Source: Hibiscus mutabilis (Eukaryota > Streptophyta > Magnoliopsida > Malvales > Malvaceae). From it: DNA of 64,000 bases. Where the stretch lies: NCBI GenBank assembly GCA_019671005.1, contig CM033752.1:9734001-9798000 (forward strand), in the 5' to 3' direction. Below are positions 46,534 to 57,300 of this stretch, one piece after another (positions within the stretch are counted from its first letter, which is position 1; each line of letters starts with the position of its first letter). A program made the translations under genes and the position numbers. The notes under the pieces were generated by a model. The model was not told the DNA's origin, searched no databases, and saw only the letters and a list, made by a program, of their open reading frames with translations.

Positions 46534-46972
46534 TGTAACACCCACGACCCAGATGTCACATTTAGGCCTCATACATGAAACCCAACCAAACAATTTTGAC
46601 CTAGTTTAGCCCAATCCATAAATCCATTATGAAAATCCATTTAATTACAACCCAATAAAACATAATAAATATTCAAAAACATATATAGTATAGCTCCTTT
46701 TAAAATTACATTATAAACCTTTGACTCGATCATTTGAAAATCCAAAATATGATTTATAATATACAATAGGTTCCTACGAATACATAGCCCAATGACCTAA
46801 ATACTGTACTCTGAAGAGATGAGGTGCTGGAATCCTTCTCTGATGGTGTTCCTCCAAGAATGAGCCAAACCTACTAACCTGCGAACGGAAACAACAATTT
46901 CGAATGTTGAGCTAACAAAGCTCAGTGGATACACCACCACTCAACCATGCTTCATGCAAATCATAAATAAAG
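46534..46972 (-). repeat. Gypsy-2 right LTR, first part
   Basis: Matches 40546 onward (TGTAACACCCACGACCC, then GATGTCACATTT) with a few percent differences. It stops at CATAAATAAAG, where the nested LTR starts. The alignment resumes at 50627. Confidence 0.9.
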
Positions 46973-47734
46973 TGTAACACCCTTAACGTATACTCGTAAG
47001 CCGAATATACATTAAAGATGTTACGGAGTCATTGAAAGAAATCTTGACTTGTAATTTTTTTATACCAAAATTCATTATTGTAGTTTAACCCTTTCTCGGT
47101 TTTGAATTAAAAACTATGTCAGTCTATTGTAGCTAGTTTTGACCCTGAATTAATTTATAAAATTCATAATTGAGTTGCTGAAATAAAAATATAATTCAGG
47201 GTGAAAACTATATATATTGCCTAGACCCTTTCTTGATTTTAAAATTTTTACGTGATCAGGGTTAAACAACAGTTAACTACGTCAAAATTCATAGTTATTA
47301 ATAGAAAATAATTTCTCTAAGCCCATACTTCCATGGTGATGTATAAATACATTATAAACTTAGACTTAAAAAATAGTTTACCCACTTAAAATATTACATG
47401 CCCACTAGTCTGCTAAATTTCGTTAAAGATGTACGTACTGTACTTACAGATAGTAACTTGATCTTCTCAATTAACAGCTCCTCCTTGCTAGCCTATTTTC
47501 AGAGAACCTACGTGTGAAATAACACACGCTAAGTACGAACTTAGTGAGGCAATAATCTTATTTATGAAAACAATAAATAAAGCAATACATGTTATACATT
47601 AACCTAACATAGTTTTTGTCTAAGGTAGTATCGTACTAGCAAGGTTTTCATAGTCAGTCAATATTCATGTGCAAGTGATAATTTTCTAACTTAGTCTAGT
47701 TTCCAATGCTCCATCATTATCAAGTAAATCATAT

Positions 47735-48131
47735 ATATGGCATAGTTCACGCACATGGCATATTTCATACACATGGCATAATTCACATACATGACATGAT
47801 ATATATATATATATAACATAGTTCACATACATGACATACTTCATATACATGGCATAATTCATATATATATGACATGAATTATATACATGGCAAAGTCCAT
47901 ATACGTGGCATGTTTCATATACATAGCATGATTCATATACGTGGCATATTCATTTACATGACATAATTCATATACATGACATAATACGTACACATGGCAT
48001 GATTCATATGCATGGCATAATTCATATACGTGACATAATTTGTATACATGGCATGGTTCATATTCATGACATGATTCATATACGTAACATGATTCGTTTA
48101 CATGACACGATCCATTTACGTGACATGATTC
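47735..48131 (+). repeat. 18-bp minisatellite in the solo LTR
   Basis: About twenty degenerate copies of a unit like ATTCATATACATGGCATG in tandem, with a short TATATA run at about 47802-47815. The period is a multiple of three, so frames stay open by chance: the - strand frame 48209-47859 gives a Cys-His-Val-Tyr-rich six-residue periodic peptide, and a + strand frame lies at 47999-48187. These are not supported as genes. Confidence 0.9.
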
Positions 48132-50346
48132 TTTTATCATTGCCCAAAGTACGCTATATGAGACCGAGGTACGCGAGTCATCTTTAAATGACACCGTAGT
48201 GTCAAACATAACATGAAGATGAGTACGTACTCAGGGACGCTCTTTGCTCCACATAAACATAAAGCACCTCGACAGTGCACTCGGGCACAGCGGGCGTAGA
48301 TCCCTAGGGCACATGTGACACATTCATTTTGTCACAAAACATATAACATAACGTGAATAATGCAGCTGTTAGGGACTCTATGGCATGCCAACTATACCAT
48401 GGACTCTCATACATAATACTTGGGCATTTTCTTTTATCATCAATCCTTTATCATGATCAATCATATAAATAATCATTCATGTCACATGCTTCATCATATA
48501 TATATATATACTCATAGCAACATAGATCAACATACATACATATCATGTAACACTATTTATAGTTAAGGTTGACTATTCGCTAGTCTTCCTATTTATAATT
48601 TAAACATGTAAATGCACTCACCTGGGCCATGAATAGTATGCCTCACTAAGCTTACTCGAGGTTCTTATCTTTCTTTTTATCACTGGTTCTCCTTCGATCT
48701 CTTTTAGAACAGTATAAGACCAATTGAACGTATACATTACCATTCTCGTAATCGACTTAAATCTAACATTGCTAACTTAATTCTTAAACATAACTATTCA
48801 AATATATATTTTTTTTTGAAAATTTCCCCAAAACTTTACAAATTGTTGAATTAGTCCCTAGATCTTTAGTAACCAATTTGGACATTAAACAATTGTTCAA
48901 ACCCATTTTTGAACAATTTCCATAATTAATTACTTATTTTGGTCTATTTCCTTTTTAGTCCTTCAACTTTATAAAAGTGACATTTTGGTCACTACATTGC
49001 GTTTGTACATTAAATTAATGTACAATTAAACCTTTCACTTAATTCTAACATCCTTATACATTTCCTTTAACTTCCAAACCTTATTCATTTTAGTCCTTTA
49101 CTAATTCTTTATTTCGAATTTGGTCCCTCTTGATTCTTTTCTTGACATTTCAATCCTTCAACTTTCATAACATGCTTGAATCTTCAATTCTATCAATTTT
49201 CTATAAATTCAAGATCAATCCCTAATTTGTACTAAATTGCCGAATTAGTCCTTGAATTTCCAAAAATTTTCATTCTGGTCCCTAATTACCAATTCAAGCT
49301 ACTTTTACCATAATTCAATGATTTCAATGCTAAAATAAAATTTACAATAATTTCCCTTAATATTCCATAATTTTGAAATAGTCCCTAAATTTACAACTTG
49401 GGAAATTATTCAACATATCATCAAAATAGGTCTTCTAACATCATAATTCAATCAATTCCATCCTTAATGTAACTTCCTAACCAAAACCCTCAAATTTTAG
49501 GGTTAGGATTTATAATATATAACATGGAATTTATTCAAATTCAACCTTAATTCCATGTTTAAATAATCAATTTAACTATCTACAAGTCTAATTCCATCAT
49601 CAACTTCAATTTCCACTATCAATCTTCATCCATAACATACTCATACTTGACTTTTATCATGCAAAAATACTATCAAAATGAAGAGAATCAAGTGTAGAAC
49701 AATTTACCTAAATAAACTTTGCTTGAAACTAGTCTTGAATTCTCCAAATTTGAGCTTGAAAGCTTGAAAATTTTCTTTCCCCCTTTCGGCTCTAAGTTTC
49801 AAACAGCCCTCAAACTAGATGAGATAATTTTTGCTCATCTTTTACTTATTTAAGCCACATGTCATAATTAAATGAATATTAAATTCATTTAATTAGTGAA
49901 TTTACCATCTTGCCCTTTTAATCTAATGGCCATGATTCAATCTCATAAAAATCAATGGCCATGATTTAATCCATGTGTAAATCTTCTTCCAAAATTGCCC
50001 TCAAAGTTTCAAAATATTTAAAAAATACCATCCATGGCAAGTGTCCAATTTGCCCTCCAACTAGACTTTATTTACTAACAAGACTTGAAAATTTCCACTC
50101 CTTTAAAATCTAACTAAATCTAGTTAGAATCCAACTAAATGTAATAAAATATTCATAAAATAATATTTTATGAATTTTCCATAATTTCTTGGAACTGTCT
50201 TTAAAATTTCAGTTCAATCCGATAAACCGATAATTACCGGGAAATTTTATCGGATACCTTTCCTCTTAGATATCTTATCTCTACAATCCATTTCAAATAT
50301 TATTGACTTAAAAAGAATCCTTTTTATCAGTCAAAATATTAAATAT

Positions 50347-50402
50347 GGGACCTTCCCAATAGGTCACCCATCCCTGTACTACTCTGGTTTGAGCACGCTT
50401 AA
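50347..50402 (-). other. 5S-rRNA-like segment within the solo LTR
   Basis: On the - strand the stretch starts TTAAGCGTGCTC, then AGAGTAGTACAGGGATGGGT, then GACCTATTGGGAAGG. In plant 5S rRNA the corresponding blocks are the A box with intermediate element and the C box of the internal RNA polymerase III promoter. Against the plant 5S sequence as I recall it, about 41 of 50 aligned bases agree. The first third and the last bases of 5S are not recognisable around it, so this is not a 5S gene. It lies about 225-280 bases from the LTR end at 50626, in the 5' part of the LTR if the element is on the - strand. 5S-derived sequence in LTRs is known from Cassandra TRIM elements, whose LTRs are far shorter. 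Confidence 0.8.
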
Positions 50403-50626
50403 TAATTTTCATTCGATCCAAAAATTCTAATAATATAAGCCTCGTATGAAAAATTCGGGTGACACGGAAATGCCACTCTTGGGGTGAACTATTCATTTAC
50501 GGGGTTAACTTACACAACTTTTGGAAATTACAATTTGGTCCCTGAACTTTTCTAAAGTTCACACTTTAACCCCTAAACTTTCAAAAATTACAATTTGGTC
50601 ACTAGTCCAAAAATTGGGATATTACA

Positions 50627-51703
50627 TAAAACAATGCAACGTGAATGACATCATGGCAATATAACAATGGCGCTACCATAACCGCCTAAACACAGCATTA
50701 TGAATGTATGATCACGCACGCAACTCGTACAAGCACCTCTTACGTTTACCTAGCATCACACAGATAAGACCAACGATATTAAGTGAGGTCCGTGTCCACA
50801 AAACATCAAAATCCTACAATTGAGTGAGGCCCGCATCAAAAAAGCATCGGGATCCTACACTGCGGGTAAGGCCCGCGTCCACATAGCATCGGAATCCTAT
50901 ATCTCTAGGGGATGAGGCTCGCGTCCACATAGCATCGGGATACTACATCCATGCTCGGGATCTCTCATCAAGCATCTTCGAATGAGGCCCGCATCCACAA
51001 AGCATTATGATCCAACATTCAGGAATCTTCAAGGTATTGCAACACACTTAGAGTATCCAAATCCCATCAAGGGATGACTTGACTATCTAGGCATCCAATC
51101 AGCACACAGAAAAGACCCTAGTCACCACACAGCACTCAGCCTCGACACAAGGGTCTAGCCTCACACAGCTCTAACACCCTTACCATCGCCCTATGGTTTC
51201 TATCATTTATTATACCACCCTGTTGAGCTTATCTATTTATTAGTATGTTATAAAGGTACACATTAGCCGTTCTCATTAATTTATATTATTATCCAATAAG
51301 ACTTAACCTTATAGGTGCCCCTTCCACACACAACAAGGGCCCAAATTACGATACAACATCGATTGATCCACATAGGATCCCTATGGGTTACCCCTCACAC
51401 AGCCTACCAATGTATAACGAGTCATTAGCCATTTATTTTATACGTAGGGTTTAAATCTCCATTTCTTAGTTTTAATATTCATTTTACACCTTAACGGACC
51501 CCCAGGGCCACTTGTCTCGAATTGTAGAACCCCCGACCATAAAATCAACTTTCTTGGGTAGAATGCCCAACGAGTACCGATACTCCTATATGGGTATCGG
51601 TACGCCCCTATGGTACCGGTACATCCCCATGAGTACCGATACTCAAGTTAGGTTCGAAAGAATTGAACCCTCAAGCCATACCGATACGCTCATTCCCATA
51701 CCG
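50627..51703 (-). repeat. Gypsy-2 right LTR, second part, truncated
   Basis: It resumes the right LTR after the solo LTR (TAAAACAATGCAACGTGAATG matches the left LTR near 40980). It includes the second copy of the tandem cluster (50783-51020). It has 388 bases (51222-51609) that the left LTR has lost; the edges share CCCT, so the left LTR probably lost them by a short-homology deletion. Homology with the left LTR stops near 51703, at a point matching about 41672, so roughly 1 kb of this LTR is missing. Confidence 0.85.
50783..51020 (+). repeat. Degenerate tandem repeat in Gypsy-2 right LTR
   Basis: The counterpart of 41138-41374: five units with a GAGGCCCGCGTCCACA-like core and a CATCGGGATCCTAC-like end, slightly more diverged in places (AAAAAAGCATCGGG in one unit). 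Confidence 0.85.
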
Positions 51704-53820
51704 AAATTAGAGATTCGAGTCTGATTCGGGATTTAAATTGGATTGAATATTTTTATTGAAGATAAAAATATGGAAAATAGTCTAAAATCATTATTAAATA
51801 TATAAAAGATTTTGGTAAAATCAATTTTTGAAAATGGAATTCGGAAATGGGACATTTTGGGTTAGTGACCAAAATGCAAAGTTTGCAAAACTGTTTTAGT
51901 GATTGTTTTGAAAATGGGTCAAAACTTTGAATCTTTAAGTAGCTAATAATCCAAAAGGGTTTCATCAGATTTCTCCCTTTAATTAATTATTTTTAATTAA
52001 GTTTTTAAGAAGTATAAATAGTGGTGAGAATTAATTAAACACAATTAAGCTTTTTAAAAGAATTTCATGTAACTAACTTTGTAACTTCTTTCTCTCAAAT
52101 TCTCTCCAGCCAAACACATTTCCAGCTTCAATTTCTTCAAGTAAAATTAGGATTTCAAAGAGTTTATTATTTCCAATTGATTTCTAATGCTTTTACATCA
52201 AATACTTAGTGTTTCTACCTTGATTTCCATGGTTTATAAAGCAATTGAGGGGAGAAATCAGCATTGGAGGTAAGGATTCGTTCTTCTCCTCTAATGAAAG
52301 GTTCTTTATTGAAATTCCTAAGTTCTTGATCCATTTTATATGATTTTCATTGGGTTTTGATTAATTAAACTCGGATTTATGGTTTAATTGATTGTTTATG
52401 ATGAAAAATTGAAGAAATTCGTAGTGATCTATTTTTGCTGAGTTGAGGATTGGTTTATACCTTGATTTTGATGTTTAATATGATAGAATCCTAGAATCTA
52501 TTGAATCTCTAGTTTGTTAGATTCGTAGTTAAGAGATTTTGAGGTGTTGAGGTTAATTATTGGTTGCTGGAGGTATAAGGTTGTTTTAGGTTGTTGTTTT
52601 GATGTTAATTGATGTTATTTGAAGGTTTAGATTCGTAGTTGTGGGCTGGGTTGAGGTTTTTGGTGAATCGAGGATGTTTTTGGTTTATAAGTTGTGTTGT
52701 TATGAGAGATTATAGTTAGATAAATGTTAATTGATGGTTGCTGTGAGTTTGGATGCATTATAATGCATTGGTGCCTCTATTGTGATGTGTTTGAAATAGG
52801 GGAAGATAATCCGAAAGTGAACCTTGGTGTTGAGGAATTGCCGGAAGCTTAATTTGACATCGGCAAGGAAGGCGTTGCTTTATCGGTGAGTGAAACGGAT
52901 AAGACCGGCTTTTCAAAGATTTGAAAAGGGTTATAGGGAGTCTAGACTAGGCTTCATACACTGGTCTAAGACTCGGAAGTAAGTAAAGTGGATTTCTCTC
53001 TCGATTTTGGTTGGCAAATGATTTATGAATGCACTTGTTAAATGATTGATTACCTCTTGTTTTATGCATGAAATGAGCATGGTTTAATGCTGGGAATTGA
53101 TATGAAATGATGTTAGGTGCATTTGGAAAGTAATGCATGATTTTTAAAGAATGTTTATGAACATGGTTTATGCACAGTTTAATGCACAATGAAATGATTT
53201 GAATAATGCATATGAAAACATGGAGGTATGCTTATAAAAGTGGATTATATTGGCAAGTGATGAATTGAAAATGTTATGGAAATATTATCGGATATAATTG
53301 GCAGGCCATAGGATTTAAAGTGCATTATAATAAGTCGACCGTGGTTGTAGAGGTAGTACGAGCGGTACTTACTCCGATCATATGAACCCCAATGTTGTTG
53401 AGGTAACACTTAGATGGCTTTTACTCCAGCCATGAGCTATAGAGGTTGATGCGTCGAAGGTGTGTACACCAAGTTGGAGGATTAGCCTTGGTAGTGTAGA
53501 GGTGGTGCATGTGTTGCACAACTCCATGCCATTGGGCTGCAAGAGATTGCGAGATCTCTTGGGAAATCCGTGTATCCGATGTTAATGATGATTTATGGAA
53601 AGGATGAATATTGAAATGGATCACTTGAAAGCCAATATGGGATTATGCTTGGGAAAGCTTAAGTAGGGGGAATTACATATGGGATTATGCTGTGGAATCC
53701 ATAATACATGTTGCATATAGTTTAATATGTTGATTTTATAAAGATTAAGTGCATGTTTTGAAATAATGGCATAATGTTTTGAAATGGTTCTAAATTGCAT
53801 TGGATGATGTTTTATGTTGC
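51704..53820 (+). mobile_element. Unidentified repeat fragment, probably LTR-type, with a TATA-like box
   Basis: No homology to the satellite or to the LTRs in this window. No open frame longer than about 100 codons and no protein motif. The + strand layout resembles a plant LTR with transcribed leader: an AT-rich upstream part, AGTATAAATAGTGG at 52011-52024, a pyrimidine-rich CTTTCTCTCAAATTCTC stretch about 70 bases later, then a long T- and G-rich part. A phrase pair around GTAGTACGAGCGGTACTTAC and GCTTTTACTCCAGCCATGAG near 53350-53440 looks like the imperfect repeats seen in gypsy LTRs. I cannot name the family. Both ends are abrupt and neither shows TG or CA termini. Confidence 0.45.
52013..52020 (+). 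promoter_or_regulatory. Possible TATA box in the repeat fragment
   Basis: TATAAATA, followed by GTGGTGAG and, some 60-80 bases on, a CTCT-rich stretch typical of plant transcription leaders. This is inference from sequence form only; in an AT-rich region a TATA-like string is weak evidence. Confidence 0.4.
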
Positions 53821-54368
53821 GCGTAATAAGTGCTCCGCAATTGTGCAAGTGTACACGTCGCAAGTTATAATATAAAAGATATCGTCTCCACAGGGATTGG
53901 TGCCACTTGAAGAATCTAATCTCTTGCACTGTAAAAAGTAAAAGAACACAAGTAGAAGATTGTAGGAGTTTTAACTAACAACTAAACTAGAAAGCAAATA
54001 AGTAAAAAAAGATGTAATTAAATAAGAGAGAATAGGCCAGGTTACGTGAGTTGAGGTGTGATAGCCGATTGGATCATCTTGGTAAAAGAGTGCAAGGGCA
54101 ACTCAGTTGTCGTGGCAACTTGCACAGCGGGGTTGCCTTGGCAACTAATCGATGGTTGCCTGGGCGACTAGCTGGGAAACTACTTGGGTGGCTGGGCAGC
54201 AACATCAAGGTTCGGCGGAGCGTTCTTTAATGGTTTCTTCTTATCCCTAAGTTAAAACTCTAGCTATTTGTGCATGCCTTGATAATACATCCCTGCGTGA
54301 ATCAAGGGTGAACAACAACCAATCTTGCGCTCTTCTTAGCCGTTGAAATCCTTAACTTATTCAAATGG
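53821..54368 (+). repeat. Second unidentified repeat fragment, next to the satellite
   Basis: It contains GCAAGTGTACACGTCGCAAG and GATATCGTCTCCACAGGG (53878-53895). Phrases of this type recur, as I remember, in dispersed repeats of many plants, but I cannot assign an element. It is followed by an A-rich stretch, a GC-richer part with three copies of a 15-bp near-palindrome (54106-54120, 54132-54146, 54155-54169), and a non-coding part. It stops against satellite near 54368 without target duplication. No gene was seen. Confidence 0.45.
54106..54169 (+). repeat. Three spaced copies of a 15-bp near-palindrome
   Basis: GTTGTCGTGGCAACT, GTTGCCTTGGCAACT and GTTGCCTGGGCGACT lie 11 and 8 bases apart. 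Each copy can pair GTTGCC with GGCAAC. The stretch is GC-rich in an AT-rich setting. Function unknown. Confidence 0.7.
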
Positions 54369-57300
54369 GCATGTCTAAATGGGCATTACAGTGGAGCTAT
54401 TGGAATTTTAACCGAGTTAAATGCTCTGAAATTGAGGTTAAGCAATATACTAAAATTCAAAAGCCCTTAATAAAATATTTTCAGTCATACAATTTGATTT
54501 AATCTTATTTTGTGGTCGTTTAGTTGGGCTTAAGGCGTGGATGTCTAAATGGGCTTTACAGTGAATCCGTTGGAATTTTAACGGAGTAAAAATCTCTGAA
54601 AATGAGGTTAAGATATATAATCATGATCAAAATCCCATAACTAAATATTTTAAGTCATAAAATGTGATTTAATCTTATTTTTCAGCAATTTTGTTGGGGG
54701 TTTAAGGCGTGCATGTTTAAATGGGCTTTACAGTGGACCCGTTGGAATTTTAATCGAGTAAAAAATTTTGAAATTGAGGTTAACCTATATAATCATGTTC
54801 AAAAGCCCATAACTAAATATTTTAATTCATAAAATTTAATTTAATCTTATTTTATGGTCATTTTGTTGGGTTTAAGGCGTGGATGTCTAAATGGGCTTTA
54901 CAGTGAACCCGTTGAAATTTTAACTGTGTAAAAATTTCTAAAAATGAGGTTAAGCTATATAATCAAGTTCAAAATCCCATAAATAAATATTTTAAGTCAT
55001 GAAATTTGATTTAATCTTATTTTCGGCAATTTTGTTGGGGGTTTAAGGCGTGCATGTTTAAATGAGCTTTATAGTGGACTCGTTGGAATTTTAACCTAGT
55101 AATTTTTTTTGAAATTAAGCTATATAATCATGTTCAAAATCCCATAACTAAATATTCTAAGTCATAAAATTTGATTTAATCTTATTTTCCTGCCCTTTTT
55201 ATTGGGGTTTAGTGCGTGCATGTTTAAAAGGGCTTTGTAGTGGACCCGTTGGAAATTTAACCGAGTAAAAATTTCTGAAATTGAGGTTAATCTATATAAT
55301 CATGTTCAAAAGCCCATATCTAAATATTCTAAGTCATAAAATTTGATTTAATCTTATTTTAAAGGCATTTTGTTGGGGTCTAAGGCGTGCATGTTTAAAT
55401 GGGCTTTGCAGTGGACCCGTTGGAATTTTAACCGAGTAAAATTTTTTGAAATTGAGGTTAAGCTATATAATCATGTTCAAAATCCGATAACTAAATATTC
55501 TAAGTCATAAAATTTGATTTAATCATATTTTGCAGCCCTTTGTTGGGGTTTACGGCGTGCATGTTTAAAAGGGCTTTGCAGTGGACCCATTAAAATTTTA
55601 ACCGAGTAAAAAGTTTTTAAATTGAGGTTAAGCTATATAAACCTATTCAGAAGCCCATAATCAAATATTTTAACTCGTAAAATTTGATTTAATCTTATTT
55701 TGCAGCTATTTTGTTGGGGTTTAAGGTGTGCATGTCTAAATTGGCATTACAGTGGACCATTTGGAATTTTAACCGAGTAAAATGTTCTGAAATTGCGGTT
55801 AAGCTACATAATAAAATTTAAAAGCCCATAATAAAATATTTTAAGTTATAAAAATTGATTTAATCTTCTTTTGTGGTTGTTTAGTTGGGGTTTAAGGCGT
55901 TCATGTCTAAATGGGCTTTATAGAGGACCCATTAGAATTTTAATCGAGTAAAAATTTCAGAAAATGAGGTTAAGTTATGTAACCATGTTCAAAATCCCAT
56001 AACTAAATATTTTAATTCATAAAATGTAATTTAATCTTATTTTTCGGCAATTTTGTTGGGGGTTTAACGCGTACATGTTTAAATGGGCCTTACAGTGGAC
56101 CCGTTAGAATTTTAACCGAGTAAAAAGTTTTGAAATTGAGGTTAAGCTATATAATCATATTCAAAAGCCCATAAATAAATATTTTAAGTCATAAAATTTG
56201 ATTTAATCTTATTTTGCAGCCCTTTTGTTGGGGTTTAAGGCGTGCATGTTTAAAAGGGGTTTGCAGTGGACCCGTTGGAATTTTACACGAGTAAAAGGTT
56301 TTGAAATTGAGGTTAAGCTATATAATCATATAAAAAGCCCATAATCAAATATTTTAACTCATAAAATTTGATTTAATCTTATTTTGTGACCATTTTGTTG
56401 GGGTTTAAGGCGTGCTTGTAAAAATGGGCTTTACAGTGGACCCGTTGGAATTTTAACTGAGTAAAAAGTTCTGAAATTGAGATTAAGCTATATAATCATA
56501 TTCAAAAACCCATAATCAAATATTCTAAGTCATAAAATTTGATTGAGTCTTATTTTGCAGCCATTTTGTTAGGTTTTAGGCGTGCATGTCTAAATGGGCT
56601 TTACAGTGGACCCGTTGAAATTTTAACAGAGTAAAAATTTCTGAAAAAGGGGTTAGCTATATAATCATGTTAAAAATCTCATAACTAAATAGTTTAAGTC
56701 ATAAAATGTAATTTAATCTTATTTTTTGACAATTTTGTTGGGGGTTTAAGGCGTGCATGTTTAAATGGGCTTTACGGTGGACCCGTTGCAATTTTAACCG
56801 AGTAAAAAGTTTTGAAATTGAGGTTAAGTTATATAATCATATTCAAAAGCCCATAATCAAATATTTTAACTCATAAAATTTTATTTAATCTTATTTTGTA
56901 GCCGTTTTGTTGGGTTTAAGGAGCGTATGACTAAATGGGTTTTACAGTGCACCCGTTGGAATTTTAACAGAGTAAAAAATTCTAAAAATGATGTTAAGCT
57001 ATATAATCATGTTTAAATTCCCATAAATAAATATTTTAAGTCATTAAATTTGATTTAATCTTATTTTTGGCAATTTTGCTGGGGGTTTAAGGCGTGCATG
57101 TTTAAATGGGCTTTACAGTGGACCCGTTGGAATTTTAACCGAGTAAAATTTTCTGAAAATGTGGTTAAGCTATATAATCACGTTCAAAACCCATAACTAA
57201 ATATTCTAAGTCATAAAATTTGATTTAATCTTATTTTGCAGCCCTTTTGTTGGGGTTTAAGGCATGTATGTTTAAAAGGGCTTTGCAGTGGAACAGTTGG

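Larger units (their letters stand above)
46973..50626 (-). mobile_element. Solo LTR, about 3.65 kb, nested in the right LTR of Gypsy-2
   Basis: It starts TGTAACACCC and ends GGGATATTACA, with TG/CA ends like the other two LTR families here. The host LTR reads ATAAATAAAACAATGC in the intact copy; here TAAAG lies before the insert and TAAAA after it, a 5-bp target duplication with one later change. No primer site, polypurine tract, second LTR or coding motif lies inside, so it is a solo LTR left by LTR-LTR recombination. Phrases such as ACTTAGTGAGG, TGCCTCACTA and GGCATGCCA are shared with Gypsy-1 LTRs, so I infer the same - strand orientation and a related gypsy family. It contains an 18-bp minisatellite and a 5S-rRNA-like segment. 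Confidence 0.85.
40546..51703 (-). mobile_element. Gypsy-2: truncated LTR retrotransposon without recognisable pol, with a nested solo LTR
   Basis: A - strand element. The left LTR (40546-42670) and the start of the right LTR (46534 on) both begin TGTAACACCCACGACCC. A polypurine tract borders the left LTR and an exact initiator-Met primer site borders the right LTR, so the arrangement is that of an LTR retrotransposon. The internal region is only about 3.9 kb. A CCHC gag knuckle is readable, but I found no protease, RT, RNase H or integrase motif, so pol has been lost or is beyond recognition; a non-autonomous gag-only family is possible. The right LTR is interrupted by another LTR at 46973-50626 and breaks off near 51703, about 1 kb short of its expected end. 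Confidence 0.85.

Noticed and set aside
47802..47815. TATATA run as a promoter
   Set aside because: It is a simple repeat inside a minisatellite, with no other promoter sign.
47859..48209. A 116-codon - strand open frame rich in Cys, His, Val and Tyr
   Set aside because: It is the translation of an 18-bp minisatellite. A period divisible by three keeps the frame open by chance.
50347..50402. A functional 5S rRNA gene
   Set aside because: Only about half of the 5S sequence is recognisable, with many changes, inside an LTR and without tandem copies.
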